From Stomoxys calcitrans (taxonomy: Eukaryota > Arthropoda > Insecta > Diptera > Muscidae), in the NCBI RefSeq assembly GCF_963082655.1, contig NC_081554.1, positions 64,260,602 to 64,324,601 on the forward strand: a stretch of 64,000 bases of DNA, read 5' to 3'. The notes beneath the pieces were generated by a model. That model saw only the letters and a list, made by a program, of their open reading frames with translations, had not been told where the DNA came from and made no database searches. Shown piece after piece: positions 32,808 to 43,844 of the stretch. Each line of letters begins with the position of its first letter. Within the stretch, counting starts at the first letter, position 1. The translations under genes and the position numbers were made by a program.

Positions 32808-34278
32808 TAAAACAAGTAAAAAGGCGTTAAGTTCGGCTGGGTCGAGCTTCGGATATATATGTAAAACACTTTTCGTCATAATCCGGTAAAAAATGCATAA
32901 TCGAAATATGGTCCGACTAACACCAAATTCGACACGGATATTGAGTGGTCTATTAAGTACAAGTCATTGTTCAATTTTAGAGAACTAAATATTGTCCTTT
33001 TTGGTAGCCACATCCAAATATAGACCGAACCATATACGACACACGGATGTCGAAAAGCCTAACATAAGTCACTGTGTCAAATTTCAGTGAAATCGGATTA
33101 TAAATACGCCTTTTATGGGGCCAAGACTTTAAATCGAGATATCGGTCTACATGGCAGCTATATCCAAATCTGGACCGATTTGGGCCAAGTTGCATAAAAA
33201 TGTCGAAGAACCTAACACAAAGCACTGTCCCAAATTTCGGCGAAACCGGACAATAAATGCTTCTTTTATGGCCCCAAAACCTTAAATCGAAAGATCAGTC
33301 TATATAGCAGCTATATTCAAATCTGGACCGATGTGGTCAAAATTGAAGAAGGACGTGGAAGAGCCTAACTAAACTCACTGTCTCATATTTCAGCGACATC
33401 GGACAATAAATGCGTCTTTTATGGCCCCAAAACCTTAAATCAAGAAATCGGTCTATATGGCAGCTATATACAAATCTGAACCGATCTGGGCCAAATTGAC
33501 GAAGGATGTCATTGGGCCTAAGACAACTCACTGTCCGAAACTTCACCAAAATCGGATAATAAATGTGGCTTTTAAGGGCCTAAGACCCTAAATCGGAGGA
33601 TCGGTCTATATGGCAGCTATATACAAATCTGAACCGATCTGGGCCAAATCGGCGAAGAATGTCGTAGGGCCTAAGACAACTCACTGTCCCAAACTTCACC
33701 AAAATCAGATAATAAATGGACCGATCTGGACCAAATTGACGAAGGATGTCGATGGGCCTAACACAATTCACTGTCCCAAATTTCAGCAAAATCGGATAAT
33801 AAATGTGGCTTTTGTGGGCCTAAGACCCTTAATCGGAGGATCGGTCAATATATATCCAATCTGGACCGATGTGGGCCAAATTGACGAGAGATGTCGACGG
33901 GCCTAACACAACCCACTGTCCCAAATTTCAGCAAAATCGGATAATAAATGTGGTGTTTATGGGCCTAAGACCCTAAATCGGCGGATCGGTCTATATGGGG
34001 GCTATGTCAAGATATAGTCCGATATAGCCCATCTTCGAACTTAACCCGCTTATGGACAAATCTGTGCAAAATTTCAGCTCAATATCTCTATTTTTAAAGA
34101 CTGTAGCGTGATTTCAACAGACAGACGGACAGACGGACGGACATGTGTAGATCGTCTTAGATTTTTACGCTGATCAAGAATATATATTCTTTATAGGGTC
34201 GGAAATGGATATTTCGATGTGTTGCAAACGGAATAACAAAATGTATATACCCCCATCCTTCGGTGGTGGGTATAAAAA
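32808..34278 (+). repeat. Subfamily B array element, complete
   Basis: Starts AACAAGTAAAAAGGCGTTAAG with a mutated hairpin (TTCGGCTGGGTCGAGCTT). About eight units, two of them ('gaccctaaatcggaggatcggtc') shortened or rearranged at 33715-33860. GTCY tract at 34118-34142; end ATCCTTCGGTGGTGGGTATAAAA at 34256-34278. Begins 7 bp after the MITE. Confidence 0.85.
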
Positions 34279-34284
34279 TTATAT

Positions 34285-35470
34285 AAATTTTTATTGCATG
34301 GCACAACTACATAAGTGTAGTTCTATATGTCCCGTTATGATAGCGCAGTCTATACTGATGTTCTCCTTACTCCCCTCCAGTAATACCGTCGTCTTCTCAT
34401 GCTCCGAATCTGTACAAAGGATTTTCATCGTCCTACCGATCGTTTCACTGCTCCACACTGCTGTAAGCTCATTACTCGCCAACGCAAACACTTGACGACC
34501 TCGCGTGAAAACCACACCACTCTGCCTGCAGAGATCAGGTAGTTTAAAACAGATCTCAGTATTTGGGTCCTTAATGTAGACTACAGGCCCACTCTGTCCT
34601 CTAAGTTTGATCCAACTCTATAGCACGGTGTCCCAGATGGCAATACGAGAGTTCAGTCAATTCAAAACTGTGCCTCTGGCAGCAATGTCTCCCACTCGAC
34701 TCAAGTGTCATCGCAGGTATCCGATCGGAAACCTCTTCTAATCCATCTGGGTCTCCTATCGTCGCCTCGATTATACCGCGATGGTATGGGCTGCTCCTAT
34801 CCTCTATCCATTCTCCCATCGCCTTAAGTCTCATAGACGCAATGGCTGCCTCACACTTAATCTGTATGTCTATTAGTCGGATACCCAGAATAGTCTCCAG
34901 TGTCTAAGTGGCCATGGTCCTCATTGCTCCGCCTATGCCAAGACAACATGAACTCTGAACCTGTCCTAACGTAGCACTGAACCTTATCCTAACGTAGCAC
35001 TTTTTTTCCATAGCAGTCCACCAAACTACTACAGTGTACTATCCTCAATTTCAGGCTCCATTTCGAGCCTACGGTCCGTCTACATAGTGCCCAACATATG
35101 TGAGCCTTCTCAGTACACTCCCAAGTACACTTCCTGCCCAAGAGCACACCTAAGTATTTGACCTTGTCAGATATCGAAATCGTCTTATTGAGGAAATGGG
35201 GTGCGTTAATTTGGCCCACCTTCGTCTTTCTCGTGAACAGACATATTTCAGTCTTCTCTGGGTTAACATTGAAACCTCTGGGTCTAGCCCAGTCATAGCT
35301 GCATAGCTGATTCGGATCCTTTACCCCTTAGAAGCATAACAGCATCTTCAGCGTAGCAGACGGGTTCAAATCTCTCCACAGTAAGCAGCCGTAATAGGTC
35401 ACCCAAAAGAGTGGCGATAAAATGCCTCCCTGTGGGGTGCCTTGTACCACTTTCGCTCTTAGATTTATGT
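34285..35470 (-). pseudogene. RH-LINE 1, partial RT, connection and 3' coding segments
   Basis: Minus-strand order: near 35420-35460 KVVQGTPQGGILSPLL (RT motif with intact PQGG); NINPEKT-like EICLFTRKTK (35220-35290); then frame 34989-35219 MGQINAPHFLNKTISISDKV, KYLGVLLGRK, CWALCRRTVGSKW. Frame 34601-34834 follows (MRLKAMGEWIEDRSSPYHRG, IIEATIGDPD, DRIPAMTLE). Instead of a full RNase H there is a fused remnant (ELDQT at 34601), then frame 34291-34515 (WSSETIGRTMKIL, IITGHIELHLCSC). YADD is lost near 35345 and most of RNase H is deleted. Confidence 0.8.
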
Positions 35471-36310
35471 CACGCGCAATTTATCCATCCTTAGCACATA
35501 GCTCTGTTGTAAGCTTACAAAACTCATTTCAAATATTACGAATTTCCCCGGTCAACCAGGAGGTTTCTTGGGGTGATTTCTTTTCTAGAAGAGGACGATT
35601 TTCTTCGAAAGACCCCACCAGTGCAATCGTAATCCTGTAGATATTTTCGTCAATGTTTTCCATGCTTGAACAATATAAAGTATCTTGCCCAAGTCTTCTT
35701 CTGAGTAGTCTTCCGAATTTTTCCCAGTTGGCTTTCAACTGATTACGAATTCAGCGCTGGCCATGCTATTCTAAACCCAATGTAGCGAGCGATGGTGTGA
35801 GAAGGAATTTTGCCATGGAGAACCTCCAATCCTGAACTTCATCGATTAGATGTTTCGAACATATTGTCACATCTCAAACCTTCTCCCTAATCCTATTAAC
35901 AAAGGTAGCGGTGTTACCAATATAAAATGTTATTAGGTCGTTAGTATTCAAGAATTCTGTCAGGGCTTCGCCACGCTTATTAATGTTGGTACTACCCCAC
36001 GAAATGTTGTGAGAGTTCGCATCGCACCCTATTAGTACCTCGTTTCCTGTCTGTTTTGCTTTTCTCACCAGCCGTTGCAGCTCTGACGTGGGTGGCGGTG
36101 TCCGAGAGTCGAAAGGCAGATAAAGTGATGCCAGGTATGCTACCCCGTATCCCAGTCTCACCACAGTTGCATCCGACGTTGACAACTCTGGGGAAAATAT
36201 TTAATTCAAATTTTTATGATAAATAACACAGGTCCTCGTCGGAGTACCAATATTAGCATAGAATAATTGGTAGTAGATATGGTTCAGTTCAGAAACTTTG
36301 TTCCGGTTCG
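35471..36310 (-). pseudogene. RH-LINE 1 endonuclease domain and linker
   Basis: The frame 35874-36185 reads DATVVRLGYGVAYLASLYLP, ELQRLVRKAKQTGNEVLIGC, DANSHNISWGSTNINKRGEA and LTEFLNTNDLITFY. It carries the endonuclease GCDANSHN..WGS core, in which the Asp and Asn act in metal and phosphate binding. Downstream, the frame 35529-35738 (KANWEKFGRLLRRRLGQD ... SWLTGEIRNI) is the linker. The frame then runs straight into KVVQGTPQGG of RT at about 35460, so the first half of RT is deleted. The domain would nick the target site before reverse transcription. Confidence 0.83.
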
Positions 36311-36519
36311 TCCATGGCTCCTAAATTAAGGCAATATGAATCTTGCCCTTGCTGATTTTCTCCATCAGAGCGTATGTAGCAGTCTCGCTGCGGTGAAGGT
36401 TTATCTGGCTTATCTCAAGCATGGGTCCTCCAGTAAATGGACAACTTGGGAGTAGGTGATGATCTCATCGCTTGCTCCCTGTTCTTAGACTGCATTGACT
36501 TCCTTTCACTGCACTGCCT

Positions 36520-37160
36520 GCTGTTTTCGTATTAGGTTCTTTGCCTATCCTAGTCTTCCGACTCTTTATAAATGCGGTAATGGTTCCTTCGTCGGGTTCC
36601 TGTTCGTGGGGTTTCCATTCCCTGTACTGGCTGATATTTCAATATTAGAATCTTTGCCTATCTTAGTCTTTCAAATCTTAAGTAAATGGGCTTCTTGGGA
36701 GTAGGTTATGGTACCACCATCGGCTCCCAGTTCGTTGGTTTGCATTGATACTCCTGACGCTGCGCTGTCTAATGTTTCAATATTAGGACTTTACCTATCC
36801 TGGCATTCCGAATCTTGAAGTCGGTCCGTCGTCGGTTCCCTGTTTGTTAGGCTGTGTTGGGTCTCTCGCCACTGCACTGCCTGACATTTTTGTATTAGGA
36901 TCTTTGCTTATCCTATCCCAGTATTCCGAATCTTGAAGTCGGTCCGTGGTAGGATCCCTGTTTGTTAGGCTGTGTTGGGTCTCTCGCCACTGCACTGCCT
37001 GATATTTTAGTATTAGGGTCTTTGCTTATCCTAGTCTTTCCAATATTGAGAGAGACGGTGATTGTCTCGTCGTCATCCCCCAGTTCGTAAGGCGGTGCTG
37101 AGTCACCTGCCACTGCACGGCCTGATGTCTCAAAATGAGAATTTCTGTCTATCCTAGTCT
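36520..37160 (-). repeat. Coding tandem repeats, about 120 bp, five to six units
   Basis: Landmark 'attagg(a)tctttgcctatcctagtctt' recurs near 36531, 36651, 36785, 36893, 37012 and (diverged) 37136. On the minus strand each unit encodes a variant of GKTR(I).KDPNTK.SGSAVARDPTQP. The best pair (36795-37020) is near identical. Confidence 0.8.
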
Positions 37161-37769
37161 TCCCAATCTTCAAAAAGACAGCTTTGCTCCCGTAGCACGA
37201 CATGCCTTTAGTCTTAGCCAAACTCGTCACGGAGACTTGATCAATGCCAAGCACAAGGAGAGTTTCCTCCCCCTTCTCCTCTCTGTGGAATACCTCCCAC
37301 TTCTCTGTGATTAAACCTTGGTTTTGCTTGCTCCAGAATCCCAAAATGCGTTCCGTCGCAAATTTACTGCCCTATCCCTTGCTAAAGACCGTCGCTTTGT
37401 GAGCTGGGGTATGACCATCTTTCTCACCAGGTCGAGCTTTGCACTCTCTTAGGGAGCGTGAATACCCCTGAAGAGCTGTTTGACGGTATCAATACATTCC
37501 GCCAAGGCAAAATGCAGGGTAAAGATGTTTACTCTATACTCGCAGCTTATCATTTGTATGGGTGGACCCTCTGCAGAATTCCACACATGTTCGAAAATCC
37601 GATCGTTAACCGGATCCTCCACTTGAGACCGATTATCTGGAGAAATCCCACCAGATGCCCGGCCGATATTGATGACTGCTCATATCTGTTGTGCTTCCTT
37701 GCCTGTCTTGCTCTGGCGTATGAGGGCGGCTCTTACCATACTCAGCGATCTTCCCCTTTTGTGATGGCT

Positions 37770-38341
37770 GTGGCCTTAGTTTGGAAGTAACAGTCTTCCA
37801 TGAAAACTCAGGGGCGCTTCCTTCGTTCATGTTCCGACTTTGTCTACCTCCGCAGGACACTGTCTGGATTCACCATTGCAGTATGGCTGGCTAGGTTTTC
37901 CCAGAGTACTTGAAAGCGGGGAGCGCTTTTTCTTCTTCAGCATTTTAGCAGTGTTATGCTCTTCCGGAAGACAAAGTCCTCCATGAAGACTCAGGGGCCG
38001 TGCGCTGCCTTCCTTCGTTCATGTTCCGATTTTGTCTACCTCCGCAGGACACTGTCTGGAGTCTCCATTGCGGGATGGCTGGCTTGGTTTTCCCAGAGTA
38101 CTTGAAAGCGGGGAGCTTTTTTTCTTCTTCTGCATTGTAGAAGTGTTATGCTCTTCCGGAAGTCACAGTCCTCCCTGAAGACTCAAGGGCCGAGCGCGCT
38201 TCCATCGTTCCTGTTCCGACTTTGTCCACCTCCGCAGGACACTGTCTGGATTCTCCATTGCAATATGGCTGGCTTGGTTTTCCCAGAGTACTTGAAAGCG
38301 GAGAGCTCTTTTTCTTCTTCAGCATTTTAGCAGTGCTATGC
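37770..38341 (-). repeat. Three tandem copies of a 190-192-bp ORF1 segment
   Basis: The landmark 'ctcttccggaag' recurs at 37959, 38151 and (diverged) 38341. Each unit contains 'gttccgactttgtctacctccgcaggacactgtctgg', 'ggctggcttggttttcccagagtacttgaaagcgg' and 'tttttcttcttcagcatt'. On the minus strand a unit reads KKKKSSPLSSTLGKPSQPYC, then NGESRQCPAEVDKVGTG. Confidence 0.88.
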
Positions 38342-38905
38342 TCTTCGGGAGATCTAATTCTTTTTTCAGCTTCCGTAGAATTGCTTGGAATGTCAGTACT
38401 ATCCCTTCCAGCATCCTGCACTTTCGCCCGATTACGCTGCCGGTACATACTCCTCTGTCTATTTCGTCGTGCACCGGATCGCTTTCTCGGTCTGCTTGCG
38501 AGCTTAGCAAAGCCATTGCTCACTTGTGCCGTCATTCCGATGCCCTCATCTCTCGATTCGGTTGCGATGACTGTTTTATTGACACCGTCGCTGTCTGAAT
38601 CCGAGTCAGAGACACCACCTTTACTTTTCGGTTAGGGGGGAACTGTGCATCCCTCTGGTTTATCCGTCTCTTCCTCATTAATTAGTCTGACGACAAGTTG
38701 AGCGCTTGAAGCATTACTCTCGACTGCAGGTGCCAATGCATCCACACCTATAGGAAGGGAGCACAACACGCTACGGTCTGACGCCACAACCGCAGATGTT
38801 GAGTCTTTGGAGTCCATTTCTAGCGTACTCCAAAAGGCGTTAAACTTTTTATCGTAATAGGTAGTACCTATTCCGGGACACGGATATTTTTTTTTTCTTT
38901 TTTTT

Positions 38906-39200
38906 GAGGAACGCTCCCCTCAATGGCTACAATATACTTTTATTGAACAGTAGATTGACTTTTGAAGCGCCGTCCACTGGACCACAACACCATATAGCAT
39001 TATAGGTCTGACAACTGCAGTATATACCCAATGCATGACATGCAGTCATGCCCCCTACTTTCCCCAATGGCTCTCTTGCAGGTGTATAGGGCAAGAGATG
39101 CCGTTCTTGCCCTTCTCAGAATGTTGGATTTGTCGATATTATTTTTCGCTTTATTTCAAAATTAGTTATTGTCGTTTGTGACTGTCAGCGTCGAGTTTCA
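38906..39200 (-). pseudogene. Small RH-LINE 2 piece joined to a YADDIDIIG LINE scrap
   Basis: 38940-39130 matches the minus-strand RT C-terminal segment at 50.82-50.95 kb ('catatagcattataggtctgacaactgcagtatatacccaatgca', 'aatggctctcttgcaggtgtatagggcaagag'). 39137-39200 then matches the 'attcttcgctttatctcaaaactgg' segment of the YADDIDIIG LINE. Two unrelated LINEs are fused within a few bases. Confidence 0.65.
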
Positions 39201-40590
39201 ATGCTGTTTTCCCTTTAATTGGATAAAATTAATAATGTCCTCTCAGAAATTTGCTCTTTACTACACATGTTTTGCTAAATATACAAACTTTTAATTAGAT
39301 GTTCAAAATATGTGCTTAATTTAAAAATATTTCACTACTCGTGAAATAGGATAAAGTTTTTTATATTTGAGATAATTAAAAAAATATTTTTAAAATTTTG
39401 TTCCAAAGTTTACTCAAACTTTGATTTAGGAAATCAAAACATGTCACAATGTCGCTTAAAACATTATTTTCATATCAACAGACTAACCATAGCAGCAACA
39501 CCAGCAGGAGCCTCACCAAAATCCTTCTTTAACCTTCAAATATGAAAAGGGGACCATCAAACGTTCGAACAAATTACTCGTGCCACAAATGCCAGACATG
39601 CTGTGAATGCAGTGAGTGAGAGAACATGCAGTGAAAAAGTGAAACCTTAAAAATGCTACAATGAAATGACAACAGAATTTCCAATTGTCAATTTTGTGTA
39701 ATTGCACAAAAGCAACAGTCAGGGCAAAATAGAGAAAACCCGAATAGACATCCAGCAATGAGGAAGCAGCGTCAAGGAGCAGAAATCTTCCAGCAATTGG
39801 ATGGAATATAGCAGACTTAAGCATCAGGTGATGCAGCAACCAAACAGCCATAATTGGTGTACAAATTTGCCAATGCTTTATGTGAGGATGCATGTGAGAC
39901 AGTCCAAAGCAGACAGAATTTAATTTTCGATGATGCCATATGTCCTTGGTGTCTGTCATTGCCCGCATTTTGTCTGCAGCTGGGAAGTGTGATGCAGCAC
40001 AACTAAGGACCGAATAAACCGATGTCAAGACGCCTTCCTTTCACAACTACCATCATCGATTGAATGTGAAAATGTTCTCTTACTAATTGACATTGAAATG
40101 TCTAAAACGAAGAGTTTGCATGTGATGTCTCTATTGTAGCAGTGGTATGTATAGAATTTTTCAAAGGCTAAAAAGTGCTCTGGAAGTTAAGGGTTTATAT
40201 TGGCAGATATTTTGGAAGTTAAATTTACAGCAAGAAGTAAAAGCATTTGATATGGGAACTTTTAATTGGGAAGCTATTTTCATTGTGAATCTTAAAGACC
40301 ATGTCATTGATATCAATGCCTTATAGAAGGCTGCTATACAAGTTTACGGTCTAGCAATGAAAATGCAATTGGGTTTATTTTTGATGCTAGATGTTCTTTT
40401 TGAATTAGGGATTTTGACGGTCGGTGGTTTACCTTTCTTACTGCGCTCGAAGAAAGGTCCACAATATATGATGCAATGTTCGTCTCAAGAAGGCATACTT
40501 TTATGCCCAATATATTAATCACAACCACATTTTGCTTAAATCTTTTTAAATAAGGGTTTTTATTTTGCTTTGTATTTCAAAAAGAAACAA
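39201..40590. other. Mostly non-repetitive stretch
   Basis: No transposon motif. Holds one unassigned 171-codon ORF on the minus strand (listed separately). Confidence 0.5.
39513..40028 (-). CDS. Unassigned ORF, 171 codons, possibly chance
   Basis: Longest open frame outside recognised transposons. The product would be rich in His, Leu and Phe, with two hydrophobic stretches (around IMAVWLLHHLML and LDVYSGFLYFALTVAFVQL). No known domain or motif could be recognised. No clear start context, signal peptide or splice signals support it, and the opposite strand looks like typical fly non-coding DNA. With this window's size and AT content, one such ORF could arise by chance. It is listed because the surrounding 1.3 kb is repeat-free, which is rare here. 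Confidence 0.15.
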   Translation of the reverse strand: MTSVYSVLSCAASHFPAADKMRAMTDTKDIWHHRKLNSVCFGLSHMHPHIKHWQICTPIMAVWLLHHLMLKSAIFHPIAGRFLLLDAASSLLDVYSGFLYFALTVAFVQLHKIDNWKFCCHFIVAFLRFHFFTACSLTHCIHSMSGICGTSNLFERLMVPFSYLKVKEGFW

Positions 40591-40981
40591 CAAGTAAAAG
40601 CTTGCAAAGTTCGGCCGGCCCGAATCTTGGGAACCCACCACCATGGATTTTGGTAAAATATGGGACCTATATCAAGTCATAAACCGATTTAGACCGTACT
40701 GGGCACAGTTGTTAAAAGTCACAACAAAACACTCATGCCAAATTTTTAGCCAAATCAGACAAAAATTGCGACTTGTAAAGGCTCATGAAGTCATATTGGG
40801 AGATCGGTTTATATGGGAGCTATATCAGGTTCTTGAACGATTTAAACCGTACTTGGCATGGTTCTTGGAAGTCATAACGGAATACTATGTGCAAAATTTC
40901 AGCCAAAGCGGACAATTATTGCGGCTTGTAGGGTCTCAAGAAGTCAAATGGGGAGATCGGATTATATGGAAGCTATATCAG

Positions 40982-41280
40982 GGCAACGTAGCGCAGAGGT
41001 TAGTATGTCCGCCTATGACGCTGAACGCCTGGGTTCGAATCCTGGCGAGACCATCAGAAATAATTTTTAGGGTTGGTTTTCCCTTCCTTATGCTGGCAAC
41101 ATTTGTGAGGTACTATGCGATGGAAAATTTCTCTCCAAAGAGGTGTCGCACTGCGGCACGCTGTTCGGACTCGGCTATAAAACGGAAGCCCCTTATCATT
41201 GAGCTTAAACTTTAATCGGACTGCACTCATTGATATTTGAGAAGTTTACCCCTGTTCCTTAGTGGAGTGTTCATGGGCAG
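40982..41280 (+). mobile_element. tRNA-derived SINE with intact B-box
   Basis: Head caacgtagcgcagaggttagtatgtccgcc, B-box GGTTCGAATCC at 41032-41042, complete body (gtcgcactgcggcacgctgttc; ggctataaaacggaagcccc) and 'gttcatgggcag' tail. Sits in a subfamily A unit between 'ctatatcagg' and 'gttatagacc'. At most a 4-bp duplication is visible. Confidence 0.88.
40988..41042 (+). promoter_or_regulatory. Internal RNA polymerase III promoter of the SINE
   Basis: A-box-like TAGCGCAGAGGTTAG near 40989-41003 and B-box GGTTCGAATCC at 41032-41042. Activity cannot be judged. Confidence 0.7.
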
Positions 41281-41971
41281 GTTATAGACCGATATAGACC
41301 GTACTTAGCAAGGTTGTTGGAAGTCAACAGAATACTATGTGCAAGCCAAATCGGATGAAAATTGCGGGCTCAAGAAGTAAAATCGGAAGATCGGTTTACA
41401 TGGGAGCTATATCAGTTTCTTGACCGATTCAAACCGTACTTGGCACAGTTTTTGGAAGTCGTAACAGAATAACATGTGCAAAATTTCAGCCAAATCGGAT
41501 GAAAATTGCGACTTATAGGGGCTCAAGAAGTCAAATTTGAACATCGGTTTACATGGGAGCTATACCAGATTCTTGACCGATTTAGACCGTATTTGGTACA
41601 GTTATTGGAAGTCTTAACAGAACACTATTTGCAAAATTTCAGCCAAATCGGATGAAAAGTTAAATCAGGAGATCGGTTTATATGGGAGCTATATCCGGTT
41701 CTTGACCGATGTGGACCGCACTTAGCACAGTTGTTGGAAGTTATAACAAAATACTACTTGCTAAATTTCAGCCAAATTGGATGAAAATTGAGGCTTCCAG
41801 GGGCTCAAGAATTCGAATCGGTTTATATGAGAGCTATATCCAAATCTAAACCGATGTGGCCCAATTGCAATCCCCAACGACCTACATCAATATGTAGTAT
41901 CTGTACGAAATTTCAAGCGGCTAGCTTTACGCGTTCGACGGCTATCGTGATATCGACAGACGGACAGACTG

Positions 41972-42448
41972 ATTTGGCAGCCAGAACAATTTTCCGAAAT
42001 GCCGAGATGACCAACTTAAGAGGCCTTCCAAGAGGCACCCGATCATCATAAGGCTTTGAAGTTTTGGCACTAACTCTAACCATTACAAATTTCGAAGAGA
42101 TATCTCTACCTGTTCTCAGTCGGCATATTTTTTTTCTAGTATTTTTTTCGATTTTCTCCCACTGTGCAACGCACAGTAACCGATACCTCAGTATCAATTT
42201 GATCCCACGTATTTGAACTCGTTCACCTGCTTAGTTAGGAGTGGAACACTACCTAAAACTTTTTCCGATCTATGGGTCACGACACACGCTGGAAAACGCA
42301 ACTTCACGCCGACCTTGCGCTTTACCTGCTATTTGGGTATAAACCACAACCACCACGTTGCTCTTCACTGGGGCCTTACCATTGTCAGGCTGAAACCGAA
42401 GTTCAAGGGGCTCCTGACTCCCGAGGTACCAGATTTAAGTCTTCGATC
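41972..42448. other. Non-array insert of about 480 bp in a subfamily A tail
   Basis: Begins 'gcagccagaacaattttccg', contains 'ctgttctcagtcggcatat' and 'gttgctcttcactggggcc', and is not similar to other parts of the window. It is bracketed by a divergent direct repeat of about 77 bp of array tail ('agtatctgtacgaaatttcaagcg...'). Confidence 0.6.
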
Positions 42449-42689
42449 ACATATTTAGTATCTGTACGAAATTTCAAGCGACTAGTTTTATGCGTTAGAC
42501 GGCTATCGTGATTTCGACAAACGGACGGACGGATCGACTCAGAGTGTCGAGACGATCAAGGAAATATACAGTTTATGGGGTCTTAGGCGTATATTTCGAG
42601 GTGTTACAAATGGAGTGACTGGATTAGTATATCCCCATCGTATGGTGGTGGGTATAACAAAAACAAACCCTTTATTGGTTTCGGCTGGA

Positions 42690-43590
42690 CAAATAAATTC
42701 AACAACAAAACTGCGCAAAACAAGGTTTTTCAAAATATTCTTCACTTTCTCCACTACGATTGAGACATCTCTAAAAATGATTTATTGAACGCTTCAACAG
42801 CCTTTACTGACGACGAAAATCATTGAACATGCATTTTTATATTAATGTGCGGAAATAAAAAAAAGAATTGGGTACCAAGTCAGAGCTGTACGGCATATGA
42901 GCCAGTAGTTCGACGTTTGTCCGGTCATAAAGGCGCTGGTTTGGGCCGATGTGTTAGAGGTCGCATTGCCATGGTAAGCAATGCTTTTATCTTCTCTTGT
43001 TAATTTTTCGATTTTTTCCAAGTCTTCAATCAAATTGTATCACTCAGAATTGACCTCCTACGTTGCTCAATAGGAAAAATAGCCACATGACCAGTTCTGC
43101 TGAAGAAACAGGCGACCATTTGCTTCGAAGTGGTTCTTCTACGAACAATCTACGTTTAATTTGGCTCATCTTCGAAGACTCATACAGTCGGTTGTTGTTT
43201 TGTTTCGGGCTTATACGCATAGATCCACGTTTACCCACCTGTGATGGTCTTATAGACATATTTTGAAGCACCACCACCGCATTTTTTCAACATTTCCTCG
43301 CTCTAATCGAAACGGGGCTTTTTTGAGCGATTGTCAAATTGTACGGAATCTAACGAGAACAAACCTTTTTTACGGTATCGAATGTGTGCTTGTGAAAGAA
43401 ATGCCCAAGTATACTTCTATCTCACGGAATGTCACATGACCATCTTGCACGCAGTTCACGTACGGTATCAATGTTCTCTGGTACAACGGCCGTTTTTGGA
43501 CGGCCTTCAGGGAATTCGAGCGTCGACTGAATTCATTAGTGTGCTACAATCACCATACAAAGATGCATATGCCCGCCAAAAAGGCAAAAC
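42690..43590 (-). pseudogene. Mariner transposase relic
   Basis: Reading leftward from 43590 in mixed frames: LREFPEGRPKTAVVPENIDT, TVRELRA, SEEMLKKCGGGASKYVYKT, ITGG followed by a stop and TWIYAYKPETKQQPTV, FSRTGHVAIFP, HGNATSNTSAQTSAF (the family's HDNASSH, so the second catalytic Asp has become Gly), PYSSDLVPNSFFFFP (third Asp kept) and EAFNKSFLEMSQS near 42760. At least five frame breaks. It is close to the 29.7-30.7 kb mariner (YAYKPETKQQ versus YAYEPESKQQ). TIRs were not found. Confidence 0.82.
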
Positions 43591-43844
43591 TACATTCTAC
43601 AGAGCACACCTTCGATGTCGCTGAAATTTGGTGGTTCAACCCCAGGAACACGAATCTGAAGTACGTTTTTGGGGTAAAGGCCCCTGAACCCAACTGGGAT
43701 CCAAAACCCCTTCTTGGGCGGAAGTACTAACTCCACCTAGGCAATGTGGGTATCAAATGAAAGGAATTACCGATTTCATTACGAATATGCAAAAAAATGT
43801 CTGACATTTGGACTTGGGAAGAACCTACGGGTTCTTGAGCATTT
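43591..43844. repeat. Family E repeat fragment
   Basis: 'ttggggtaaaggcccctgaaccc' and 'gggtatcaaatgaaaggaatt' are the minus-strand equivalents of the family E unit at 18.4-19.2 kb. Confidence 0.55.

Larger units (their letters stand above)
36311..38905 (-). pseudogene. RH-LINE 1 ORF1 region with two blocks of internal repeats
   Basis: A plausible ORF1 start Met lies at 38815-38817 (frame 38632-38817, MDSKDSTSAVVASDRSVLCS). Next come MTAQVSNGFAKLASRPRKRS, basic RNRQRSMYRQRNRAK, VQDAGRDSTDIPSNSTEAEK (38146-38535), and then a three-copy 190-bp duplication (37770-38341). The frame 36913-37344 has HREEKGEETLLVLGIDQVSV and repeats GKTR..KDPNTK.SGSAVA. A typical CCHC knuckle region was not found. 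ORF1 products usually coat the element RNA; here that role is inferred from position upstream of the endonuclease. Stops and frame breaks are present, and about 80 bp of T-rich 5' leader lies at 38818-38905. Confidence 0.7.
40591..42658 (+). repeat. Subfamily A array element with nested SINE and an interrupted tail
   Basis: Starts CAAGTAAAAGCTTGC with hairpin TTCGGCCGGCCCGAATCTT and 'acccaccaccatgg'. Units flank a SINE at 40982-41280. The tail with the GTCY start appears at 41895-41971 and again at 42449-42530, with a 480-bp non-array insert between. The end CGTATGGTGGTGGGTATAAC lies at 42638-42657. Confidence 0.82.

Noticed and set aside
11056..41053. Functional tRNA genes at the SINE heads (11056, 40982 and others)
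   Set aside because: The heads carry A- and B-box sequences, but each continues into the same 230-bp non-tRNA body, several have target duplications, and the tRNA fold is imperfect. They are SINEs.
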